Origin: Gallionellales bacterium GWA2_60_142
GTDB taxonomy: Bacteria > Pseudomonadota > Gammaproteobacteria > Burkholderiales > Gallionellaceae
Length of the DNA: 64,000 bases
Assembly (NCBI GenBank): GCA_001801085.1
Contig: MGWR01000021.1
Span: 18,522-82,521, forward strand
Direction: 5' to 3'
Shown here piece by piece: positions 29,917-39,700 of this stretch. A program made the position numbers and the translations under genes. How positions within the stretch are numbered: position 1 is the first letter of the stretch; each line of letters begins with the position of its first letter. The notes below the pieces were generated by a model. It was not told the origin of the DNA and ran no database searches. It worked only from the letters and a program-made list of their open reading frames with translations.

Positions 29917-30036
29917 GAAAACGTAGCGAGCACCTTGAGTGCAAGGCGCACGGAACGCAGAAACCGGAATGTACTTAAAGTACATGAGGATTTCGAGTAC
30001 CGCGCAACGCAGCAATCGAGGTGCGCAGTAGTTTTA
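29917..30036. repeat. Dispersed intergenic repeat, copy 1
   Basis: GAAAACGTAGCGAG...AAGGCGCACGGA...CAGAAACCGGAATGTACTTAAAGTACATGAGGATTTCGAGTACCGCGCAACGCAGCA...CAGTAGTTTTA; blocks shared with 32894..33141. Confidence 0.85.
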
Positions 30037-30047
30037 TCGGGGTGTCT

Positions 30048-30530
30048 ATGAAACTCACACAGTATTCCGACCTCGGCCTGCGGCTGACGATGTATCTGGC
30101 GCTGCGCCAAGGCGAGCCGGTGACGATAGGCGAGGCAAGCGAGCGGCTGTCGGTGTCGAAGAATCATCTGGTCAAGGTATCGCATCAACTGACATGTGCT
30201 GGCCTGATCGAGAGCATACGCGGCCGCAACGGCGGCGTGCGGCTGGCGATGACGCCGGAACAGCTCACGGTCGAGCAGGTGTTGCGCGCAACCGAAGACA
30301 ACTTCGATCTGGTCGAATGCCTGGGCGGCGCGAACACCTGCGTGATCGCAGGGGCCTGCAAACTGGCGGCGGCGCTGGAAGATGCGCGCGAAGCGTTCTT
30401 CGCGTCGTTGCGTCAGGTCAGCATGGCCGACCTGGTCAAGAACGGCCGGGCGCTGGAGCGCTCTCTGCTGCCGCAGGAGGCTGTCGCACGCATAGCAGTC
30501 AAACGCGCTCCGAAACGAGGTCGCCCGTAG
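30048..30530 (+). CDS. nsrR: Rrf2-family regulator, NsrR-like
   Basis: MKLTQYSDLGLRLTMYLALRQGEPVTIGEASERLSVSKNHLVKVSHQLTCAGLIESIRGRNGGVRLA...ECLGGANTCVIAGACKL (three Cys). Confidence 0.92.
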   Translation: MKLTQYSDLGLRLTMYLALRQGEPVTIGEASERLSVSKNHLVKVSHQLTCAGLIESIRGRNGGVRLAMTPEQLTVEQVLRATEDNFDLVECLGGANTCVIAGACKLAAALEDAREAFFASLRQVSMADLVKNGRALERSLLPQEAVARIAVKRAPKRGRP

Positions 30531-30604
30531 GGGCAATTCATTGCGCCCAGGCGTTCGCTCGCGCAATGAGGCAATAGTTTTTCAACCAACCGAAGGAACA
30601 CATC

Positions 30605-30868
30605 ATGGAACACAACTGCGCCAACAGCTTTACCCAGGACATGCGCTATCCGTTCGACGCACGCGCCGTCGCCAAACGCTTTCGCCATGCCGCGATCTTC
30701 GGCGCGCTGGACTCGCTGAATCCGGGTGAAACGATGGCGTTCGTCAACGATCACGATCCGTTGCCGCTGCTCGCGCAACTGCAACAACGCTACGGCGCGG
30801 GGATAGAGATCAAGTACGTCGCCCGCGAACCGGGCAACATCGCCATCGACTTCACTCGCCGCCAGTAA
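30605..30868 (+). CDS. DUF2249-like small protein
   Basis: DARAVAKRFRHAAIFGALDSLNPGETMAFVNDHDPLPLLAQLQQRYGAGIEIKYVAREPGNIAIDFTRR. Confidence 0.88.
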   Translation: MEHNCANSFTQDMRYPFDARAVAKRFRHAAIFGALDSLNPGETMAFVNDHDPLPLLAQLQQRYGAGIEIKYVAREPGNIAIDFTRRQ

Positions 30869-30875
30869 TCGCCGC

Positions 30876-32027
30876 ATGAGTCATCCGTTCTGGCAAGTCG
30901 GCTTCCGGCCGTTTTTCGCGCTGGCGATGCTGTCCGGGTTGAGCCTGCCGGCATTGTGGGCGCTGCTATTTGCCGGCGCGGTTGCAGCGCCCGAGACCAC
31001 GTTCACGACGGTGCAGTGGCATGCCCACGAGATGTTCTTCGGCTTCGGCTGGGCGGTGCTGGGCGGCTTCCTGCTGACCGCGACCAAGAACTGGGTCAAT
31101 GTGCGCGGCTATCACGGGCAGGCGCTGATGTTCCTCGCGTCCGCCTGGCTGTTCGAGCGCATCGGCATGTGGTTTGAAGGCAGCTGGCCGCATGCGCTGT
31201 TCCTGCTGTCGAATAACCTGTTCCTCGGTTCCATCGTCGCGATGCTGGTCTGGACGCTGGTGAAGAACCGCGCGACCGATGCCTACCGCGACAACTATCT
31301 GTTCCTGCTGGTCTTGCCGACCTTCCTGATCGCGAAGCAGCTGATGCTGAGCGCCGACTATTACCTGCTCGGCTGGAGCATCGCGCTGGGCCTGTTCCGC
31401 ATGGCCTTCCTGGTGATGCTGGAGCGCACGCTGGTGCAGTTCATGAAGGGCGCGTTCCAGGTCGGCATCCTGCAGCATCCGCTACTGGACAAGGCCATCA
31501 AGCTGCTCGGCTTGCTGCTGGTATTCGCGGGACTGCTGCCGCCTGTACTGGCCGCGTATGCCGGGCTGGTGCTGGCTTTGCTGTTGGCGGTGCGCTTCGC
31601 GTACTGGAAGCCGCAGCTGGCGCTGACGCGGCTGGACATCGGCATCATGTATCTGGGTTATCTGGCTATCGTCGCGCAACTGCTGGTCGAGTTTTTCCGG
31701 CTGGCCATGACTATGCCGGAGCTCGTCTCGTTGTCGATACATGTGTTCACCTTCGGCGCGATGGGATTGATCGTCCCGGCGATGCTGATCCGCATCTCGC
31801 AGGGACATACCGGCAGGAAGGTGGTATTCGATAAAATCGACAAGCTCGCGCTGAGGATCATGATGCTGGCCTTCGTGCTGCGCATCGTCGCACCGCTGTT
31901 CCATCCGGCAAGCTACATGCTGTGGATCGCATCGGCAGCGGTCTGCTGGTTCGCCGCTTTTGCGCTGCTCGCTACACGTTACATTCCGCTGTTGTTGCGG
32001 CCGCGCGTCGACGGAAAACCGCATTAG
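30876..32027 (+). CDS. nnrS: NnrS family protein
   Basis: FWQVGFRPFFALAMLSGLSLPALWALLF...WHAHEMFFGFGWAVLGGFLLTATKNW...HVFTFGAMGLIVPAMLIRISQGHTGR. Confidence 0.94.
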   Translation: MSHPFWQVGFRPFFALAMLSGLSLPALWALLFAGAVAAPETTFTTVQWHAHEMFFGFGWAVLGGFLLTATKNWVNVRGYHGQALMFLASAWLFERIGMWFEGSWPHALFLLSNNLFLGSIVAMLVWTLVKNRATDAYRDNYLFLLVLPTFLIAKQLMLSADYYLLGWSIALGLFRMAFLVMLERTLVQFMKGAFQVGILQHPLLDKAIKLLGLLLVFAGLLPPVLAAYAGLVLALLLAVRFAYWKPQLALTRLDIGIMYLGYLAIVAQLLVEFFRLAMTMPELVSLSIHVFTFGAMGLIVPAMLIRISQGHTGRKVVFDKIDKLALRIMMLAFVLRIVAPLFHPASYMLWIASAAVCWFAAFALLATRYIPLLLRPRVDGKPH

Positions 32028-32102
32028 CTATACCGTTTGCCGTAGCGTGCGCTCTGCTAGAATGGCCGCATCGCCATACGCAAAGCCGATGCTTTTCCAT
32101 AC

Positions 32103-32867
32103 ATGACTGTTATCGCCGTATTCAACCAGAAGGGTGGTGTAGGCAAGACTACCACGGCGGTCAATCTCGCCGCTGCTTTGGCGCGTCGCGGACACCGGAC
32201 CACGGGTATCGACCTCGATCCCCAGGCGCAGTTCGGTTCCACTGTGGGCATCACCGCAGCATCCGGCGACGACAGCCTGTACGGTCTGTTCCAGCGCAGT
32301 CGTCCGTTGCGCGAAATGATCCAGATGACGGCTAGCGGCATCGGCATCATTCCCTCTCATGTGGAGATGTCCAAGGTGGACGCGTTGTACGGCAAGGGCT
32401 ACAACGCGATCAATAAACTGAATCTGGGGCTGAAAGCCGAAAATGCGGAGGGCGAGGTTCACCACTGGGTGCTCGATTGCAGTCCGGTGGTCGGCGTGCT
32501 TTCGCTGAATGCGATCTTCGCCTGCGACGGCATCATCGTTCCGATGTCGGCGGATTATCTGTCGATCAAGGGGGCGATTCAGATCCAGAAGACCCTCAAG
32601 GCGCTCGAACTGGTGCTGAAGCGCCGCGTCAACCGCCGCTATTTGCTGACGCGCTACGACTCGCGTCGGCGTTTGTCGCGCAACGTCCTGCTGATGGCGG
32701 AAAAGGAATTCGGCACAGATGTCTGCCGCACGCTGATTGCGGAGAACGTGAGTCTCGCGGAAAGCCCTTTGATGAACAAGACGATCTTCGAGCATGCGCC
32801 CAGCAGCCGCGGCGCGAAGGACTACGATGCGCTGATGAACGAACTGATCGCGGACGGGTTCATCTAA
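32103..32867 (+). CDS. ParA/Soj-family ATPase (orphan; no parB seen nearby)
   Basis: MTVIAVFNQKGGVGKTTTAVNLAAALARRGHRTTGIDLDPQAQFGSTVGI...DCSPVVGVLSLNAIFACDGIIVPMSADYLSIKG. Confidence 0.93.
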   Translation: MTVIAVFNQKGGVGKTTTAVNLAAALARRGHRTTGIDLDPQAQFGSTVGITAASGDDSLYGLFQRSRPLREMIQMTASGIGIIPSHVEMSKVDALYGKGYNAINKLNLGLKAENAEGEVHHWVLDCSPVVGVLSLNAIFACDGIIVPMSADYLSIKGAIQIQKTLKALELVLKRRVNRRYLLTRYDSRRRLSRNVLLMAEKEFGTDVCRTLIAENVSLAESPLMNKTIFEHAPSSRGAKDYDALMNELIADGFI

Positions 32868-32893
32868 TCCAAAGAAACGATGATCGGGTACTG

Positions 32894-33141
32894 GAAAACG
32901 TAGCGAGGACGGTTGGCTGTAAGGCGCACGGAGCTTTGCATGGCCAATCGACTAAGCTGGCCAAAAACGCCAGCCAAGTCGCTGGTCAGCACAGAAACTG
33001 GAATGTATTTTAGTCTGCCGTTACACGGCCCCGGATTTCGAACACCGCGCAACGCAGCAGGCGACCGCCGCATAACCAGTGACTTGGCCGTTGTCTTTTG
33101 ACGGCCTAGTCAAATGCCTAGTTGTTTCATCAGTAGTTTTA
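32894..33141. repeat. Dispersed intergenic repeat, copy 2 (expanded)
   Basis: Shares GAAAACGTAGCGAG, AAGGCGCACGGA, CAGAAACTGGAATGTATTTTAG, GGATTTCGAACACCGCGCAACGCAGCA, CAGTAGTTTTA with copy 1, in the same order, with extra palindromic segments between blocks. Confidence 0.8.
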
Positions 33142-33151
33142 CAGTGCCCGA

Positions 33152-33367
33152 TCAACTGTGTTTGACGATCAGCGTCAGGACATCCTCGATATCCGCGGAT
33201 TGGGGCAACTCCTTCTCGACGACGATAGTCTGGCTGTGGACGATTTCGCAATTGAGGTACATCTGGCGCAGCTTGCGTTCGGCATCGGCTTGATCCTTGC
33301 CGAATATCCGGATGTTTTCGACCAGATGGCCGTTCCGTGTCTTTACCGTGAAGTCGTATTTCTGCAT
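33152..33367 (-). CDS. Hypothetical protein (71 aa)
   Basis: MQKYDFTVKTRNGHLVENIRIFGKDQADAERKLRQMYLNCEIVHSQTIVVEKELPQSADIEDVLTLIVKHS. Confidence 0.65.
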   Translation of the reverse strand: MQKYDFTVKTRNGHLVENIRIFGKDQADAERKLRQMYLNCEIVHSQTIVVEKELPQSADIEDVLTLIVKHS

Positions 33368-33531
33368 GGTCGAATAAGAAGATATGTGAGCTATCTGACG
33401 TTCAGAGTAGATGCATAGCAGGCGATGCGTCAAGCAGAGAAATATTGGGCAGAGAGATACTGGGTGCACCGGATTTCTCGCGCCGGGTCGCTCTGCTAGA
33501 ATGCCGCGACTGTTGAGCATTGGAGAATGAC

Positions 33532-33855
33532 ATGACCTACGTGGTTGCCGAGAACTGTATCAAGTGCAAGTACACCGACTGCGTGGACGTGTGCCCGGTG
33601 GACTGCTTCCGCGAGGGGCCGAACTTTCTGGTGATCGATCCGGACGAGTGCATAGACTGCACCTTGTGCGTCGCCGAATGCCCGGCCGAGGCGATCTACG
33701 CCGAGGACGACCTGCCGCAGGCCCAACATCATTTCATCGAACTGAACGCCGAACTGGCGAAGCTGTGGAAACCCATCGTCGAGAAGAAACCGGCGCCGCC
33801 CGACGCCGACCAGTGGCGCGGCGTGCCGGACAAGCTGCGTCTGCTGGAACGTTAA
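33532..33855 (+). CDS. fdxA: Ferredoxin FdxA-type ([3Fe-4S][4Fe-4S])
   Basis: [62 protein letters not shown]. Confidence 0.95.
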   Translation: MTYVVAENCIKCKYTDCVDVCPVDCFREGPNFLVIDPDECIDCTLCVAECPAEAIYAEDDLPQAQHHFIELNAELAKLWKPIVEKKPAPPDADQWRGVPDKLRLLER

Positions 33856-34093
33856 ACCTAGACACCTCGGTTGACCGCGCCCAAAGGTACGCAAGCCAAT
33901 GAACGGTAATTTCAGAATTGTTCCATACCCGCTCACCCGATTGGTGAGGCGCTACGAGGCGTATTGCACGTCCCTCGCAGTGCATGGCGGCATTGCTTCT
34001 CCTCGGAATGGGATAACCATTCCTCGTCGGCGCGCCTTGCCCTGCGCCGCGATGAACGCACACTACACCTCGTCCAACCGAGGAATCTAGGTT
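33855..34093. mobile_element. MITE-like element with terminal inverted repeats
   Basis: Left AACCTAGACACCTCGGTTG (from 33855), right CAACCGAGGAATCTAGGTT (ending 34093): 17/19 inverted match; internal hairpins CTCACC-CGATT-GGTGAG and GGAATGG-GATAA-CCATTCC. Confidence 0.7.
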
Positions 34094-36770
34094 GCTCCCC
34101 TCCTTTTTTCATCATGTAGCGCAGCGCATCCTGCATGTGCAGGGTGACCGCGACCTGCGCGCGGCGACCGTGTTGTTGCCGAACTATCATGTCGCGCAGC
34201 CGTTGGCACAGGCATTCGGCGAGGCCGCGGGTACTACCGTGCTACTGCCGCGCATGCTCACGCTCACCGACTGGGCGCAGACCGTCCGGCTCGATACCCC
34301 GATACAACCCGACACCCGGCGCATCGCGTCGTTGTACCAAGCGCTGCGCGAGCGCGACTGGTTCGGCGACGCCGACCTGTGGAGCCTGTCGCGTGAACTG
34401 ATGGGGCTGATGGATGAGCTGACGCGCCACCATGTCGTGCTGCCCGAATCCGAAGCCGACTTTGCCGCACAACTGACCGAGGCCTATCGCGCGCGCAGCG
34501 GACAGGCGTTACAGTTCGAGGCGCGCGTGGTGCATGAGCTGTGGTACGCGATGACCTCCGGTTCTGAGCTGGATAACGAACGCGCCTGGCAGCAGCGACT
34601 GGCGCGGCTGGTCGAAGCTGTCGATGGCCCGCTGTATGTGTTGCAGACCTGCAATCTTGCTGCGCCCGAACGACATTTTTTGCAGGCCTGTCGCGAGCGC
34701 GTGCCGGTCGAGGTATTCGACCTGCGCGAGATGGTCGCCGAGTCTTGCGAATGCGCATTGCTGTCGCGCGCGTTGCAGCGCGACGCGAACAGCGCCGACC
34801 TGCGCAGCGATGCATCGTTACTGGAACGGCAGCCGGAAGCGTGGCTGAGCAGCCGCTTGCAACTGTTCGGCGCGCACGGCCTTGAGCAGGAGGCGCAGGC
34901 CGCCGACGTGCAAATCCGCCGCTGGCTGCTCGAAGGCAAGCAATCCATCGCGGTCGTCGTGCAGGACCGGCTGGTCGCGCGGCGCGCGCGCGCGCTGCTG
35001 GAGCGCGCGCAGGTGCAGGTGCGCGACGAGACCGGCTGGACGATGGCGACGCTGTCGGTCAGCACCGCGCTGATGCGCTGGCTGGAAGCGGTGCAGGGCG
35101 ATTTCTATTATCAGGACGTGCTCGATCTGCTGAAGTCTCCGTTCCTGTTCGCCGACGCGCCGCCCGCAGAACGCAAGCAGGCCGCCTACCTGTTCGAGCA
35201 ACTGGTGCGCAAGCACGGCGCGGTCGCGCAACTGGAGAGCTATATCGAACTGGCCGAGCGCGAGCAGCGCGAACTGGTGCAGCCGCTGGTGCGCCTGCGC
35301 CAAGCGATGCAGGCGCTGCCGAAAAAGAGCGTGCCGTTGGCCGAATGGCTGCATGCATTGAGCGACAGTTTGCAGATACTCGGCGTGTCGCAAGGCTGGG
35401 CGCAGGATGCGGCGGGACAGCAACTGCTGGGTTCGCTCGGACAATGGGAAGATGAGCTCGGCGACGACAATACGCGCTGCAACTTCGCCGAATGGCGGCG
35501 CTGGCTGGCGCAGCAGCTCGACCTGAACACCTTCCGCGACCTCGGCGTGGAAAGCCCGGTGCTGTTCACCCATCTCGCCGCGACGCGCTGGCGCAGTTTC
35601 GACGCGGTGCTGCTGCTCGGCAGCGACGCGGCGCATCTGCCCGCGCCGGCGAACGCAGGGCAATGGTTCAACGACACGGTGCGCGCCTCGCTCGGCCTGC
35701 CGCTCGCGAGCGCGCAGCAGGCGCAGGTGCGCGACGACCTGTTGGCGTTGCTGGCGCTCAATGAGACCGTGCTGGCGAGTTGGCAGGCGAGCAAAAACGG
35801 CGAACCCAATCTGCTCAGCCCGCATCTGGAGATGCTGCGCGCCTTGCATCTGCTGGCGTATCGAGACGACCTGGCCGCCGATGAACTGGGCGATCTGCTC
35901 GCGCAAGCCAAGGTGCAAGGCGAGGCGTTCGCGCTGCCGCCTGCGGGCGAAATGCCGCGACCTGCGGTGCTGCCGGAACTGGTTCCGCAGCGTGTCTCGC
36001 CGTCCGGCTACAACAGCCTGGTCGCCTGCCCGTACCAGTTTTACGCGCGCCACATGCTGCGCCTGAACGAACTCGACGAGGTGCGCGAAGAGCTCGATAA
36101 GCGCGACTACGGCACCTGGGTGCATGCGGCGTTGCAGCGTTTTCACGACGAATTCAAATCGCTGCTGGAGCATGAGCGCGACGTTGCCGAAGCAGCGCTG
36201 CGCCGCATCAGCGCGGAGGTATTCGCCGGAGCGCTGGCGCATGACTATCTGGCGCAGGCCTGGCTGCTGCGCTGGCAGGCGCAGATACCTGCCTATATCG
36301 ACTGGCAGTTAGCCAACGAGCGTGCAGGCTGGCGCTATTCCGGGGCTGAAACGGAATTCGAGATCGGCGTGATGGAGAATCTGACATTGCGCGGACGCAT
36401 CGACCGTATCGACTACCAGAGCGAGGACATGGAAGTGCTGCGCGTGCTGGATTACAAGACGCAGGCGGTCGCACCGTTGCGCAACAAACTGAAAGAGCCC
36501 GGCGAAGATGTGCAACTGGCCTGTTATGCATTCGACCTCCACGCGAGCGAAGCCGCCTTCGTCGCGCTGGACGGCGGCAAGGTCGATGCGGTGACGCCGC
36601 CGCAAGACATCGCCGAACTGGCGCGACTGAACATCGAGCGGCTGAAGAGCGTGTTCGAACGCATGCATCAGGGGGTGGCGCTGCCCGCACACGGCGCGGA
36701 ATCGGTGTGCGGCTATTGCGAAATGCGCGGCCTGTGCCGCCATGGACAGTGGGAGGAGGCGCATGGATAA
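34092..36770 (+). CDS. addB: AddB-like PD-(D/E)XK nuclease subunit
   Basis: C-terminal SPSGYNSLVACPYQFYARHMLRL...LRGRIDRIDYQ...VLDYKTQ...CGYCEMRGLCRHG (Fe-S-type Cys); TTG start; overlaps addA. Confidence 0.87.
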   Translation: MLPSFFHHVAQRILHVQGDRDLRAATVLLPNYHVAQPLAQAFGEAAGTTVLLPRMLTLTDWAQTVRLDTPIQPDTRRIASLYQALRERDWFGDADLWSLSRELMGLMDELTRHHVVLPESEADFAAQLTEAYRARSGQALQFEARVVHELWYAMTSGSELDNERAWQQRLARLVEAVDGPLYVLQTCNLAAPERHFLQACRERVPVEVFDLREMVAESCECALLSRALQRDANSADLRSDASLLERQPEAWLSSRLQLFGAHGLEQEAQAADVQIRRWLLEGKQSIAVVVQDRLVARRARALLERAQVQVRDETGWTMATLSVSTALMRWLEAVQGDFYYQDVLDLLKSPFLFADAPPAERKQAAYLFEQLVRKHGAVAQLESYIELAEREQRELVQPLVRLRQAMQALPKKSVPLAEWLHALSDSLQILGVSQGWAQDAAGQQLLGSLGQWEDELGDDNTRCNFAEWRRWLAQQLDLNTFRDLGVESPVLFTHLAATRWRSFDAVLLLGSDAAHLPAPANAGQWFNDTVRASLGLPLASAQQAQVRDDLLALLALNETVLASWQASKNGEPNLLSPHLEMLRALHLLAYRDDLAADELGDLLAQAKVQGEAFALPPAGEMPRPAVLPELVPQRVSPSGYNSLVACPYQFYARHMLRLNELDEVREELDKRDYGTWVHAALQRFHDEFKSLLEHERDVAEAALRRISAEVFAGALAHDYLAQAWLLRWQAQIPAYIDWQLANERAGWRYSGAETEFEIGVMENLTLRGRIDRIDYQSEDMEVLRVLDYKTQAVAPLRNKLKEPGEDVQLACYAFDLHASEAAFVALDGGKVDAVTPPQDIAELARLNIERLKSVFERMHQGVALPAHGAESVCGYCEMRGLCRHGQWEEAHG

Positions 36771-39700
36771 CCGCGCCGCGCTCGACCCCAAGAATAGTGT
36801 CGTCGTCGAGGCCTGCGCCGGCAGCGGCAAGACCTGGCTGCTGGTGTCGCGCGTCGTGCGCCTGTTGCTGGCCGGCGTGCCGCCCGGCGAGATACTGGCG
36901 ATCACTTTCACGCGCAAGGCCGCGCAGGAGATGCAGGCGCGGCTGCGCGATTGGCTGTACGAGTTGGCCTCCGAGGACGACGACCATGTGCGCGGATTCC
37001 TGCGCCATCGCGAAGTGGACGAGGCCGACATCGAGCGCCTGCTGCCGCGCGCGCGCAGCCTGTACCAACAGTTTTTGCTGGCGCAGCCCAACATCACCAT
37101 CAGCACCTTCCACGGCTGGTTCATGCAGGTGTTGCAGCGCGCGCCGCTGAACGCCGGTATGGCCGGCGGCGTGCAACTGGTGGAGCAGACTTCCGCATTG
37201 CGCGACGAGGCCTGGAAGACGATGCTCGACAAGCTGCACAGCCATCCCGATTCGCCGGAGGCGCAGAGCATGCTGGCGCTGTTCGCCGAGCTGGGGCTCT
37301 CCAGTACCGAGCAGCTGCTGTTCAACTTTCTCGCCAAGCGCAGCGAGTGGTGGGCCTACAGCACGGGGCAAGGCGATCCGCTGGCGTTCGCGCTGGACAG
37401 CCTGCGCGCCGAGCTCGGCGTGGACATGGCGTTCGACCCGGTCGAGGACTGGGGCATGTGCGGCAACAACGAAGAGAGCTTCTTCGCGTTTGCTCGCCAG
37501 CTCGCGGCCAGCGGCACCGAGACGCAGCAGAAGAACGCCTCCGAGCTGGAACGCGCGTGGACCGACTCGGAACCTGAGGTGCGATTCGATGCGGTGTCGC
37601 CGCTGCTGTACACCAAGGCGGGCGAGCCGCGCAGCCTGAAGCCGACCAAGAAGCAGCAGGCGGAGGCGTTTCTACTGACGCGCGAGTCGCTGTTTGCCAG
37701 CTTGCAGGAGGCGCGCGACACGCTGGCCGAGCAGCAGGCCTACCGCATGAACGAGCACGCGTTGCGCTGCGGCGTCGCGTTGCTGGACAGCTATCAGGCG
37801 CTGAAGCAGCGCCAGCAGATGCTGGACTTCGGCGATCTGGAATGGCGCGTATGCCAGTTGCTGAACGACAGCGACCACGCCGAATACCTGCAATACAAGC
37901 TCGACAGCCGTTACAGCCATGTGCTGCTGGACGAGTTTCAGGACACCAACCCGCTGCAATGGCAGATATTGCAGTCATGGTTCGCCGCCGCCGACGCGGT
38001 GGACTCGCGCCCGACGGTGTTCGTCGTCGGCGACCCGAAGCAGTCGATCTACCGTTTTCGCCGCGCCGACGCGCGGCTGTTCGGCGTCGTGCGCGAGTTT
38101 TTGCAACAGCATTACGGCGCGCACCACCTGACGCAGAACATGACGCGTCGCAACGCGCCTGCGGTGCTGGACGCGGTCAACGGTGTGTTCGACGGATTGC
38201 CGGAATACGAGGGGTTCGAACGGCACGGCGCGCATCAGGTTGAGCTGCCGGGCTATGTCGAAGTGCTGCCGCTGTGCGCGATGCCGGAGTCCGAAAAAGA
38301 AGCCGAGGGCGGCGCGCTGACGTTGCGCGACCCGCTGACCGAGCCGCGCGACGAGCGCGAAGAAAGCGCGCGCGAACTGGAGGCGCAGCAGTTCGCCGCG
38401 AAGGTCAGAGAGATCGTCGGCAACTGGCAGGTCAACGACGAAGGCGAGATACGCCCTGCGCAATACGCAGACATCATGGTGCTGGTGCGCCGTCGCACCC
38501 ATTTGAAGATTTACGAACACGCACTGCGTCAGCGCGGCATCCCCTGCCTCACCTCGCGCCGCGGCGGCCTGCTGGAGACGCTGGAGGCGTCCGACATCCA
38601 GGCGCTGCTGACCTTTCTGATCACGCCGTTTGCCGATCTGCAACTCGCGCATGCGCTGCGCACGCCGATGTTCTCCTGTAGCGACGAGGATTTGATGGCG
38701 CTGGCGAAAATCCCCCCCGCCCCCCCTTTGGCAAAGGGGGGAGAACAAGCGGCAGTGGAAGGCTCATCGCTTCCCCCCTTGGTAAAAGGGGGGGCAGGGG
38801 GGATTCGCAGTTGGTGGTTGCGCCTGCAACAGCTTGTAACCAGCGGCGAGGCTACCTCTCATCTGCAACGCGCCCATCGTTTGCTGCAAGGCTGGTTGAG
38901 GCTCGCCGACAAGCTGCCGGTGCACGACCTGCTCGACCGCATCTATTTCGAGGGCGACGTGCAGAGCCGTTATGCCGCAGCCGTGCCGGAGGCGATGCGC
39001 GCGACCGTGCTGGCGAACTTGCAGGCCTTCATCGAGATCGCGCTGAACGTCGATGCCGGGCGCTATCCCAGTCTGCCCGGATTCCTGCGCGAACTGGCCG
39101 AGTTGCGCCGTGCGGACGACAGCGAGTCGCCCGACGAGGGAAAAGTCGCGCATGCCGGCAACGCGCTGCGCATCTACACGGTGCACGAGTCCAAGGGGCT
39201 GGAAGCGCCCATCGTCTGGTTGCTGGACACGAACGCCAAGCCGCCCGTGGACAAGGGCTACGACGTGCTGCTGGACTGGCCGACCGCGAGCGCGCGTCCC
39301 GCGCATTTCTCGCTGTACGGCGACAAAGCCAGCCGCGGCCCGACGCGCGAGCGCTACTTCGAACAGGAGGCGCAACTCGCCCAACGCGAAGACCTGAACT
39401 TGCTGTATGTCGCGATGACGCGCGCGAAGCAGGCGCTGCTGGTCAGTGGCAACGGCGAGCGCATCGAAGGCATGTGGTACGACCGCATCACGAATGCGCA
39501 ACCGCAAGCGGGCGAGAATCCGCTGCTGGCGGTATCCGCGGCTCCTGTACGTCATGCTGCAATCGGAGCCGCTGCAGCGGTCGATATCCGTCTGACGCAG
39601 CCGCTGCCGACCGGATCGCGCAAGGCCGCGACTAGTGCGCAGCAGCAGCGTGGCATCTGGCTGCATGCATTGCTACAGCATCTGCTGCCGCCCGCCGAGG

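Noticed and set aside
32103-32867. Plasmid/partition locus
   Set aside because: ParA is present but no ParB, centromere-like iterons or replication gene is visible; treated as an orphan ParA-family ATPase.
34818-36242. 474-aa minus-strand ORF opposite addB
   Set aside because: Antisense artefact; no family motifs, and addB is convincing on the other strand.
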